A DNA stretch of 5,000 nt from Clostridia bacterium (GTDB lineage Bacteria > Bacillota_A > Clostridia > Oscillospirales > CAG-272). The translations under genes were made by a program, and so were the position numbers. A model generated the notes under the pieces. That model was not told the DNA's origin. It worked only from the letters and a program-made list of their open reading frames with translations, and did no database searches. The stretch lies in contig JAFTSR010000193.1 of assembly GCA_017467225.1 (NCBI GenBank), positions 1 to 5,000 of the forward strand. Direction: 5' to 3'. Of the stretch, positions 1 through 5,000 are shown piece after piece; position 1 is the first letter of the stretch; the number at the start of each line of letters is the position of its first letter.

Positions 1-2
1 AC

Positions 3-920
3 TGGTTCACCGTCGCTCACCACGCCAACGGACTACACCCCGCCTTTGAAGCCAAGGAGCTGGAGATCCTGCCCGACGGCAGCCGCCGCGTGCTGACTCC
101 CATGGGCGTCATTGAGCGCATCAAGCCCGGCATTGCGTCCATTCCCTCGGAGGACGATTACCTGCTCAAGGACAGAAAGGCTTTTGAGACGCTGTTCAAG
201 CCTCGCATGGCGTTTTTCCCGGAGCGCGTCAATTTGGACCATTTCCGCCAATTCAACGACAGCCGTCCCACCGACCGTCCCGTCGGTCTGATGCTGGGCA
301 GCATTCTCGGACAGATCCGCGATATGGCCACGGTGCGTGGACTTTCTTTCCTGGCCTATGACGAGGACGAGGAGCTGCTGGCCGACATCATCGACACCTA
401 CGCCGATATGCAATACCGCTGCGTCGAGGCGATTCTTGCCACCGGTGCGCACTTCGATTTCGCGCACTACTGGGAGGACATCTGCTTCAAAAATGGCCCG
501 CTGATTTCTCCCGCCATGTTCGAGCGGCTGTGCGCCAAGCACTACGAGAAGAGAAATGCGCTTTGCCACCGTTACGGCATCGATATTATTTCTTTGGACT
601 GCGACGGCGTGACCGAGCGTCTTTTGCCGACTTGGGTGCGCACCGGCGTCAACACCATGTTTCCCATTGAGGTGGGCGTATGGGGTGATCAGTTCGAGCC
701 TGCCAGAGAAAAGTACGGCCGTGAGCTGCGCGGTGTCGGCGGCATGAATAAGCTGGTGCTGCGCCAGGATCGTGCAGCCGTGGATGCGGAAATTGCACGG
801 ATGGAGAGGCTGGCATCCATGGGCGGTTTTATTCCCTGCCCGGATCACAGACTGATGCCCGGTACCAAGTTCGAGCTTGTGCAATACTACGCAGAAAAGA
901 TCAAAAAAATCCGGATATAA
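3..920 (+). CDS. Uroporphyrinogen decarboxylase (URO-D) family protein, 5'-truncated by window edge
   Basis: The reading frame is open from the first complete codon (position 3) to TAA at 918-920, giving about 305 C-terminal residues; the true start lies upstream. The ATG at 90 is internal, because in-frame residues before it (WFTVAHHANG...) continue the same protein. The C-terminus has the family signature GGFIPCPDHRLMPGT, followed by an amphipathic helix (YYAEKIKKI). H282 of the fragment (codon 846-848) appears to match the conserved C-terminal His of HemE. The central stretch HRYGIDIISLDCDG fits a TIM-barrel strand of the superfamily. The family includes HemE (haem synthesis) and MtaA/CmuA-type corrinoid methyltransferases. 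This sequence resembles the divergent URO-D-like proteins common in anaerobes more than true HemE, so I would not call it hemE. Substrate is unknown: methyl transfer to or from a corrinoid is plausible, but no corrinoid protein gene is visible. It converges on the carrier gene and is followed by a strong hairpin. Family assignment is confident; specific function is not. Confidence 0.85.
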   Translation, partial: WFTVAHHANGLHPAFEAKELEILPDGSRRVLTPMGVIERIKPGIASIPSEDDYLLKDRKAFETLFKPRMAFFPERVNLDHFRQFNDSRPTDRPVGLMLGSILGQIRDMATVRGLSFLAYDEDEELLADIIDTYADMQYRCVEAILATGAHFDFAHYWEDICFKNGPLISPAMFERLCAKHYEKRNALCHRYGIDIISLDCDGVTERLLPTWVRTGVNTMFPIEVGVWGDQFEPAREKYGRELRGVGGMNKLVLRQDRAAVDAEIARMERLASMGGFIPCPDHRLMPGTKFELVQYYAEKIKKIRI

Positions 921-930
921 TCATCCTACA

Positions 931-953
931 CCTTTTCAAGTTTTTTGAAGAGG
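931..953. repeat. Small imperfect hairpin next to the main terminator
   Basis: An inverted repeat sits 10 bases after the URO-D stop codon. The left arm CCTTTTCAA (931-939) pairs with TTGAAGAGG (945-953) over 9 bp with one G-T wobble, around a 5-base loop (GTTTT). It lies directly before the larger 958-997 hairpin. It may be part of a compound terminator or of a dispersed intergenic palindromic element. Its role is uncertain. Confidence 0.5.
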
Positions 954-957
954 GAGC

Positions 958-1015
958 GCGAGGGGGAAACTTTTTTACAAAAAAGTTTCCCCCTCGCATC
1001 TTTTATTCTTTTCAA
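958..1015 (+). terminator. Strong Rho-independent terminator in the convergent intergenic region
   Basis: A perfect 19-bp inverted repeat has its left arm at 958-976 and right arm at 979-997, separated by 2 bases, so the real loop will open part of the A/T tip. Stem bases are GCGAGGGGG next to an A/T-rich upper part. On the + strand it is followed by a T-rich tract (ATCTTTTATTCTTTT, 998-1012), fitting termination of the URO-D gene. Read on the - strand the same stem follows the stop of the carrier gene by 14 bases but lacks a clear U-tract. There it may act as a 3' stabilising or weaker terminating structure. Confidence 0.85.
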
Positions 1016-2454
1016 TACCCAATCGCCACGCCGAAGAACAAAACGGCGATGGTCAGGGCAAAGACGAAGGCTTGCAGCTTCCACGTCCACTTGACCCATT
1101 TACCGTACGGCACGTTGGCCATCGAAAGACCGACCAGCAGCACGGGGTTGGTCGGCAGGATGACGTCGGTAAAACCGTCCGCCATGCAGTACGCCAGAAT
1201 AACCAGCGACGGCGACAGACCGATCGCCGTGGCCACCGGCATCACGATAGGCATGACCAGCATGATCTTGGCCGATGCCGAGCCAATAAACACCTGCAAA
1301 AACAAAATCAGGAAGTAGATCAGAACGATGGCAAAGAACGGATTTTTACCGTCCAAGAGCCCGATAACGCGATGCATAACCGTGTCCATAATACCGCTCT
1401 CCATCATGACCAGCTTGGCAGACGAGGCTACAGCGATAATAACCACCGCAGGCAGCATGGAAGCCGCACCGCGCAGCATATGTAGTGCTACATCCCGTCG
1501 GCGCTCACAGACCAAAAAACCGGCAATCACGCCACCGATCAAAAAGCTGCAGGACAGAATCGGAATGGCCAATCCGGAGATGGCACGCACCGAGGCGATC
1601 AGCACCAGCAGCAGCGCCTGCACGCCGAAAAATACGCCGTACACACGGAACACACGCGCCTCCTGCGCGCTGTCCATCTGCACCGGAGATTGCATGGCAC
1701 GCTTGCGCTCCAGATCACTTTGGTAGGTCGGCGAGCGCGTCGGATCCTTTGTGATCCTGCGCAAGTGCAGCATCAGAAACGCGCACAAAACGCCGTACGT
1801 CAGAACGAAGAAAACAATGCGCAGCCACACGCCGCCGGAGATCGGATGACCTGCGATTTGCGAGGCCAGACCCACCGAAAACGGATTGGTAATAGCCGCC
1901 GAAAAGCCAAAGCAGGCTGCCAGAAGGCAGGCGCCCAGGCCCATCATGGTGTCCATACCGATGGAAATCATCATAACGATCACGATGGGAAGCAGCGTGA
2001 CCAGCTCCTCAAACATACCGAAGAAGCTGCCAAACAGCATGAACAGCAGCACCGTGCAGCAAATGACCGGACCGCCGCGCTCCCGTAAGCGGAGAATGAT
2101 GCGACCGATGAAAATCCGGATGCCGCCCGTCTGCTCCAGCAAATTGAACACGCCACTCATAATCAGCAAAAATACGCTGATCATGATAATTGTTACGGCA
2201 TCCTCCGACGCAAACACACGCACAGGAGCCGTCAGAACGCGCCACGGTGCGATGCCCTGCACCTCACCCTCAACATACGTTCCCGGCAGAATAACCCCCG
2301 TTTCATCCCGTAAAAATTCGCCCTGCGGAATGCAGTAAGAAAGTCCTCCGCAAACGACCAGCACCGCGATCAGCACCAGCATGACCGTAACAAATACGCG
2401 CACGCTGATATTGGCAAAGGAAGTGTTCTTTTCTGCCTTTGGATTCGCACTCAT
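1012..2454 (-). CDS. YfcC/DcuC-family membrane carrier (C4-dicarboxylate/short-chain fatty acid/amino acid type)
   Basis: This 480-residue polytopic inner-membrane protein has roughly 12 hydrophobic segments (about 18-40, 84-104, 132-162, 168-187, 209-230, 270-290, 296-316, 330-350, 372-390, 396-412, 415-440, 460-480). Features matching the YfcC-type ion-transporter family are: YCIPQGEF after the first helix (40-47) then a PGTY loop; FGMFEELVTLLPI (145-157); ITNPFSVGLASQIAG (188-202); GSASAKIMLVMPIV (391-404); and DGFTDVILPTNPVLL with VPYGKW near the C-terminus (426-453). The two NP/TNP motifs lie in opposite halves, as expected for substrate-binding hairpin tips in this ion-transporter superfamily. 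A charged cytoplasmic loop spans about 231-269. Length is normal and the protein looks intact. ATG is chosen because AAGGAGG (2465-2471) sits 10 bases upstream and the codon overlaps the preceding stop as ATGA. Substrate cannot be read from the sequence. Known or annotated relatives carry dicarboxylates, short-chain fatty acids or amino acids, and the neighbours do not decide it. Confidence 0.87.
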   Translation of the reverse strand: MSANPKAEKNTSFANISVRVFVTVMLVLIAVLVVCGGLSYCIPQGEFLRDETGVILPGTYVEGEVQGIAPWRVLTAPVRVFASEDAVTIIMISVFLLIMSGVFNLLEQTGGIRIFIGRIILRLRERGGPVICCTVLLFMLFGSFFGMFEELVTLLPIVIVMMISIGMDTMMGLGACLLAACFGFSAAITNPFSVGLASQIAGHPISGGVWLRIVFFVLTYGVLCAFLMLHLRRITKDPTRSPTYQSDLERKRAMQSPVQMDSAQEARVFRVYGVFFGVQALLLVLIASVRAISGLAIPILSCSFLIGGVIAGFLVCERRRDVALHMLRGAASMLPAVVIIAVASSAKLVMMESGIMDTVMHRVIGLLDGKNPFFAIVLIYFLILFLQVFIGSASAKIMLVMPIVMPVATAIGLSPSLVILAYCMADGFTDVILPTNPVLLVGLSMANVPYGKWVKWTWKLQAFVFALTIAVLFFGVAIGY

Positions 2455-4412
2455 GATTTAACTGCCTCCTTCTCTTGGCGATTGCCGTCGGCCATCGCCT
2501 TCGCCTGATCGGACAAAAGCTTTGATGCCATATACCACTCCACGGCACTTCTCCGCTCGTCAGGCACGAAATAGTAAATCTCTCGACCAACGTAAAGCTC
2601 AAAATCCTCGCCTGCGCCGAACAGCAGCCGATAAATCTGCGATATGGGGAAGAATTGATCAATCTCCTGCCCGTTTTGCGTACCGCAATAGCGCAAGCCC
2701 TCGCGGCTCAGCGTGCAGACACCGCGCCCGGCATCGTACAGCATGTGCTTGCCTGTCGGGTCAGGATGGCGCAGCGTAACCGTCGCCGTCAAGGCGTAGT
2801 CCTCGCTCTTCATACGCTCCTTCAGGCGCTCGGTCTGCCAGTCGTACCAATCGACAAAATTGGCAAACGGCGCATTCTCATCAAAGCCGTAGCGATCGTT
2901 TATGGTGGCAAGCTCACCGCAGCACTCGCAGCTGATGCGCCGTCCACGCGTGGTCAGGGTGTATTTTCCACCACAGCGCGGACATTCGATCAAAATATTC
3001 TCAAGGCCCTTGGCCAGCGTCTTGCTGCGGTAGCGCAGCTCGGGATGCTCGCCAAGCCATGCCATTTCATCATAATACAAGCGTTCTTCGATCCCCTGTC
3101 CCAGCTGCTCAGCTGAAAGCGCGTGCACCTCGTCGGCGGTGTACAAAAGCTCCAGCGTGGCCTCCACGTAGGCGCCGCGGCGAATGCCGTCACCCCACTT
3201 GGGATCGGCCAAATAGTCACCGCGCACGGTAATGGTGTAGATAGATACACCCATCTTTTTGAAAAATTCGTAGCTGCCGGGCTGAATATCCTCAAAGCGA
3301 CCGACGGTCGAAAGTCGCGCCTCCGGCATCATGGCCAGCATACCGCCGTTGTTCAACACGCGAAAGCTGTTCTTCATACTTTCAAAATCCAGCGCGAACA
3401 TGCTCTTGGGGAAGCAACCGATGGTGCGCAGCAGCTCACCCAGTGCCTTTTTATAAAAATACAGACGCGCCACGATAAAATTCGGCGCATAGTGTCGCAG
3501 CATAGCGCCGGCGTGCACAAAATCAATAAAGGATCCGTGATTGCACAGCACAACGCACGGCTTCTGCATCGCATCTCCGACGTGATCCACGTAGCGGATC
3601 TTCAGTCCGCGCGCACGGATGATCAGCTGCGATATGGCATACGGCAAAAGCAGACGGCCGACGGGAACCAAGCGCACGTTGTTTTTGTTCTTGCCCGTGT
3701 GGTTGTCAATATACGCATTGATCCGGGCAAACAGCCGTTCACGGTTGAGCATCAGCACAACCAACAGCATCAGTAGCACGGCAAAAATACTGAGGGACAC
3801 CACCCAACCGGAAACGATGGTCATATGTCCCAGACCAACGCCGATACAAATGGAGGGCAAGCTGCCAAGGAAGGTCACCACTGCATAGCGCGGATATTTC
3901 ATGCCGGCACTGGCGGCGAAAAAGCAGATCATGCCGTACGGAATCGCCGGCAAGAAGTACAAAATAAAAATGATGACAGTCAGCACGTCCGAGACCGCCG
4001 CCTTTTCAAAATCAAGGTGCAGATTTTTGAAAAAGTAGTCCCGCATTTTTTCGCCGTACACGCGATATGCCACAAAAATAATCAAATTTCCAAGGAAAAC
4101 GCCGGCCGCGCAGCAGAGCAAGCCCTGCCAGAAGCCAAACGACAGCCCGGCAATCAGCTGCACCGGCTCTGCCGGCAAAAAGGCAACCACCACCTGCAGC
4201 ATGGAAAGAATGGCCACCGTAATATAACCGCGCCAGCCCAGCTCCTGCAGATTGTCCTGCAGCACCTCACCGCGATAGCCCTCAAGGAAAATGTGGCGCA
4301 AGAGCGTCAGATTGTCCCCCGACAGCAAAAACCAAGCCAAAAGCGCCGCGACCGCAAGCAGCCCCATGGCGGTCAACATTTTTATCTTAAAACTGAGTTT
4401 TTTCTCAGGCAT
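2451..4412 (-). CDS. VTT/DedA-type membrane domain fused to PlsC-type acyltransferase with zinc ribbon
   Basis: This 653-residue multidomain membrane protein has four parts. (a) Residues 1-225: a short helix (11-30) then a VTT (SNARE-associated/TVP38/DedA) domain with twin proline motifs FLPAEP (78-83) and FLPAIP (153-158), a glycine-rich segment (89-120) and final helix 202-222. (b) A basic linker (224-245), then a PlsC-like lysophospholipid acyltransferase domain (about 246-430) with HX4D as NHGSFID (H292, D297), GCFPK (332-336) and PEARLS (363-368) where classical enzymes have PEGTR. (c) A zinc ribbon with C477/C480 and C495/C498. (d) An unassigned C-terminal domain, about 500-635. The acyltransferase should face the cytoplasm and esterify a lysolipid, probably from acyl-ACP or acyl-phosphate/CoA donors; the exact acceptor is unknown. 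VTT relatives are lipid scramblases or flippases. The ATG is supported by GAGGAG (4418-4423) 5 bases upstream and a good promoter. It is the first gene of a two-gene unit with the carrier. I see no frameshift: all domains are in one frame. Domain calls are confident; the joint function is inference. Confidence 0.88.
   Translation of the reverse strand: MPEKKLSFKIKMLTAMGLLAVAALLAWFLLSGDNLTLLRHIFLEGYRGEVLQDNLQELGWRGYITVAILSMLQVVVAFLPAEPVQLIAGLSFGFWQGLLCCAAGVFLGNLIIFVAYRVYGEKMRDYFFKNLHLDFEKAAVSDVLTVIIFILYFLPAIPYGMICFFAASAGMKYPRYAVVTFLGSLPSICIGVGLGHMTIVSGWVVSLSIFAVLLMLLVVLMLNRERLFARINAYIDNHTGKNKNNVRLVPVGRLLLPYAISQLIIRARGLKIRYVDHVGDAMQKPCVVLCNHGSFIDFVHAGAMLRHYAPNFIVARLYFYKKALGELLRTIGCFPKSMFALDFESMKNSFRVLNNGGMLAMMPEARLSTVGRFEDIQPGSYEFFKKMGVSIYTITVRGDYLADPKWGDGIRRGAYVEATLELLYTADEVHALSAEQLGQGIEERLYYDEMAWLGEHPELRYRSKTLAKGLENILIECPRCGGKYTLTTRGRRISCECCGELATINDRYGFDENAPFANFVDWYDWQTERLKERMKSEDYALTATVTLRHPDPTGKHMLYDAGRGVCTLSREGLRYCGTQNGQEIDQFFPISQIYRLLFGAGEDFELYVGREIYYFVPDERRSAVEWYMASKLLSDQAKAMADGNRQEKEAVKS
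2465..2471 (-). promoter_or_regulatory. Ribosome binding site of the YfcC-type carrier, inside the upstream gene
   Basis: AAGGAGG on the - strand lies 10 bases before the ATG at 2454-2452, within the last codons of the acyltransferase fusion gene. Together with the ATGA overlap (2454-2451) it supports translational coupling of the two genes and fixes the carrier's start codon. Confidence 0.85.
2919..2984 (-). other. Four-cysteine zinc ribbon within the fusion
   Basis: Cysteines C477 and C480 (ECPRCGG) and C495 and C498 (SCECCGE) form two knuckles 14 residues apart, the normal geometry of a zinc ribbon, with an extra cysteine at C497. It directly follows the acyltransferase domain and precedes the C-terminal domain, so it probably has a structural or protein-contact role. 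Confidence 0.8.
3123..3680 (-). other. PlsC-like lysophospholipid acyltransferase domain within the fusion
   Basis: This covers roughly residues 245-430. Block I is VVLCNHGSFIDF with catalytic H292 and D297. Block II corresponds to RTIGCFPKSMFALD. Block III is MMPEARLSTVGRF (362-373), with the usual PEGTR replaced by PEAR. Block IV is VSIYTITVRGDYLADPKW (389-406). The essential HX4D pair is intact, so activity is likely. The variant blocks suggest a subfamily distinct from housekeeping PlsC. Confidence 0.82.
3747..4235 (-). other. VTT (SNARE-associated/DedA/TVP38) domain within the fusion
   Basis: This covers roughly residues 60-222 of the fusion. The two FLPAxP motifs are spaced 75 residues apart, each leading into a Gly/Ala-rich hydrophobic helix. 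This matches the pseudo-twofold, twin re-entrant-loop design of VTT proteins. E82 occupies the acidic position of the first loop. In the second motif, the Arg often found before the proline loop appears replaced by Tyr (Y152). Family members move lipids such as undecaprenyl phosphate, phosphatidylethanolamine or phosphatidylserine between leaflets; the lipid here is unknown. Confidence 0.8.
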
Positions 4413-4417
4413 GATAG

Positions 4418-4423
4418 CTCCTC
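4418..4423 (-). promoter_or_regulatory. Ribosome binding site of the acyltransferase fusion gene
   Basis: GAGGAG on the - strand lies 5 bases before the ATG at 4412-4410. It supports this start over any internal Met. Confidence 0.75.
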
Positions 4424-4451
4424 ATAATCGCAAAGCGATGTCATTGGCACT

Positions 4452-4480
4452 ATTATACCACATTTTCCCCGATTACGCAA
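4452..4480 (-). promoter_or_regulatory. Sigma-70/SigA-type promoter with extended -10 for the fusion-carrier unit
   Basis: On the - strand a perfect TATAAT (4457-4452) is preceded by TGG, giving the extended -10 form TGGTATAAT. A -35-like TTGCGT (4480-4475) stands exactly 17 bases upstream. Transcription should begin near 4445, leaving a leader of roughly 33 bases before the ATG. A short palindrome ATCGC-AAA-GCGAT (4427-4439) lies in this leader and could be a weak hairpin or operator. No regulator can be named. Confidence 0.8.
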
Positions 4481-4508
4481 GACCTTTTGAAAAAGTTGAG
4501 CGTACAAC

Positions 4509-4548
4509 AAAAAATCCGAACCGCTCGTCCAAAGACGACAGCTCGGAT
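4509..4548 (-). terminator. Rho-independent terminator of the upstream small gene
   Basis: On the - strand, ATCCGAGCTGTCGTC (4548-4534) pairs across a 4-base loop (4533-4530) with the arm at 4529-4514. The stem is about 15 bp with two G-U pairs and one bulge, and is followed at once by a T run (4514-4509). It begins 9 bases after the stop codon at 4558-4560 and lies upstream of the next promoter, so it separates the two transcription units. Confidence 0.87.
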
Positions 4549-4557
4549 GTTCGGAAG

Positions 4558-5000
4558 TCACCAATACGAAGGTGTCTGCTCGTTTTCCTGATACCGATAT
4601 ATTTTCGCACTGTAAAGCAAGACGATCTTCTGCGGTGCGTCTTGATACACCACCAAGAAAAACACGTCGCCGGTCATGGAAAAATCGGCTACCGTTTCCA
4701 GGCGCGTGCCGCGGTATGCAGCTGCGTTCGCAACAAAGCGGCGACCGCTTTCAAAGTAGAAAATATGCTCGTAGCAATCTTGACTATAGACTCTGCCGGA
4801 CAACAGCCGATTCCATATACTATAATCACCGGAGAAAAAGGCTCTCCGCCTATTCAGCTGATCCGCTTGAACGTCGAGCAAAACATCCTCCTCGACCATA
4901 AATTCCCCTCGACGAATCATACCAAGCCGCAAAAGCGAACGCACCAAAGAAAAAATAAAGCCGATCAGGAACGGCACGACCGCCAGCCACGCAAGTGCCC
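4558..5000 (-). CDS. Hypothetical membrane-anchored protein, 5'-truncated by window edge
   Basis: The frame is open from the right edge to TGA at 4560-4558, giving about 147 residues. A GTG at 4977 could be read as a start, but no ribosome binding site precedes it. The frame upstream stays open and encodes hydrophobic residues (ALAWLAV) that extend the helix VPFLIGFIFSLV. I therefore take this as the C-terminal part of a longer gene with a membrane segment beginning outside the window. After the helix and a basic patch (RSLLRLGMIRRG) comes a soluble domain of about 110 residues rich in alternating hydrophobic/aromatic strands, for example HIFYFESGRRFVAN, DVFFLVVYQ and KIVLLYSAKIYRYQ. It has no catalytic motif I recognise. 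The pattern resembles small beta-rich conserved hypotheticals of Clostridia, but I cannot assign a family. It is followed by its own terminator, so it is probably not co-transcribed with the lipid gene downstream. Confidence 0.7.
   Translation of the reverse strand, partial: ALAWLAVVPFLIGFIFSLVRSLLRLGMIRRGEFMVEEDVLLDVQADQLNRRRAFFSGDYSIWNRLLSGRVYSQDCYEHIFYFESGRRFVANAAAYRGTRLETVADFSMTGDVFFLVVYQDAPQKIVLLYSAKIYRYQENEQTPSYW

Noticed and set aside
33..884. Long open frame of 283 codons on the - strand opposite the URO-D gene
   Set aside because: Its translation is low-complexity His/Gln/Ala/Val-rich with no domain pattern. It is antisense to a gene with clear family motifs, a typical shadow frame in GC-biased DNA.
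3123..3776. 217-codon + strand open frame inside the acyltransferase fusion
   Set aside because: It is antisense to well-supported acyltransferase and VTT domains. It is rich in His/Gln/Arg without motifs and has no ribosome binding site consistent with a gene.
3825..4427. 200-codon + strand open frame antisense to the VTT domain
   Set aside because: The composition (Gln/His/Arg-rich) mirrors the complement of membrane-helix codons, and no recognisable domain is present.
4482..4496. A/T-rich partial palindrome CTTTTGAAAAAG between terminator and promoter
   Set aside because: The arms are only about 5 bp of A/T. It could arise by chance and has no support as an operator.
4382..4564. 60-codon - strand open frame across the intergenic region upstream of the fusion gene
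   Set aside because: It overlaps a terminator, the promoter and the fusion's ribosome binding site in another frame. It is not a plausible protein.
4977..4977. GTG at 4975-4977 as the true start of the right-hand gene
   Set aside because: No ribosome binding site lies upstream, and the frame continues open to the edge with hydrophobic residues that complete a membrane helix.
1..5000. CRISPR arrays, tRNA/rRNA genes, transposase or integrase signatures
   Set aside because: I read both strands for regularly spaced repeats, cloverleaf-type ends and terminal inverted repeats and saw none. The only notable palindromes are the terminator-like hairpins.

Overview
The window looks like chromosomal DNA from an anaerobic, moderately GC-rich Gram-positive bacterium. 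I would guess a Clostridia/Oscillospiraceae-type gut organism. This rests on the strong AGGAGG-type ribosome binding sites, an extended -10 promoter, a URO-D/corrinoid-methyltransferase-like protein, a YfcC-type carrier and the overall protein flavour. It is an inference; no rRNA or marker gene is present. I see no mobile element, CRISPR array, tRNA or rRNA.

Layout. (1) Positions 3-920, + strand: the 3' part of a uroporphyrinogen-decarboxylase-family gene, cut by the left edge. (2) Positions 921-1011: a short convergent intergenic region holding two adjacent hairpins, the second a 19-bp perfect inverted repeat that should terminate the + strand gene. (3) Positions 2454-1012, - strand: a YfcC/DcuC-family membrane carrier. 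(4) Positions 4412-2451, - strand: a 653-residue fusion protein. It has an N-terminal VTT/DedA-type membrane domain, a PlsC-type lysophospholipid acyltransferase domain, a four-cysteine zinc ribbon and a conserved-looking C-terminal domain. (5) Positions 4424-4557: an intergenic region holding a good - strand promoter for gene 4 and the terminator of the next gene. (6) Positions 5000-4558, - strand: the C-terminal part of an unrecognised small protein with an N-terminal membrane segment, cut by the right edge.

How it works together. The fusion protein and the carrier form a tight two-gene - strand unit. It has its own promoter (-35 at 4475-4480, -10 at 4452-4457), a 4-base ATGA stop/start overlap, and a hairpin at the far end. 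The upstream small gene is insulated by its own terminator, and the URO-D gene converges from the other side.

The most interesting object is the fusion. VTT/DedA proteins are known as lipid scramblases or flippases, and PlsC proteins acylate lysolipids. One polypeptide carrying both suggests coupled lipid acylation and transbilayer movement. That function is inferred from domain content and is not demonstrated.
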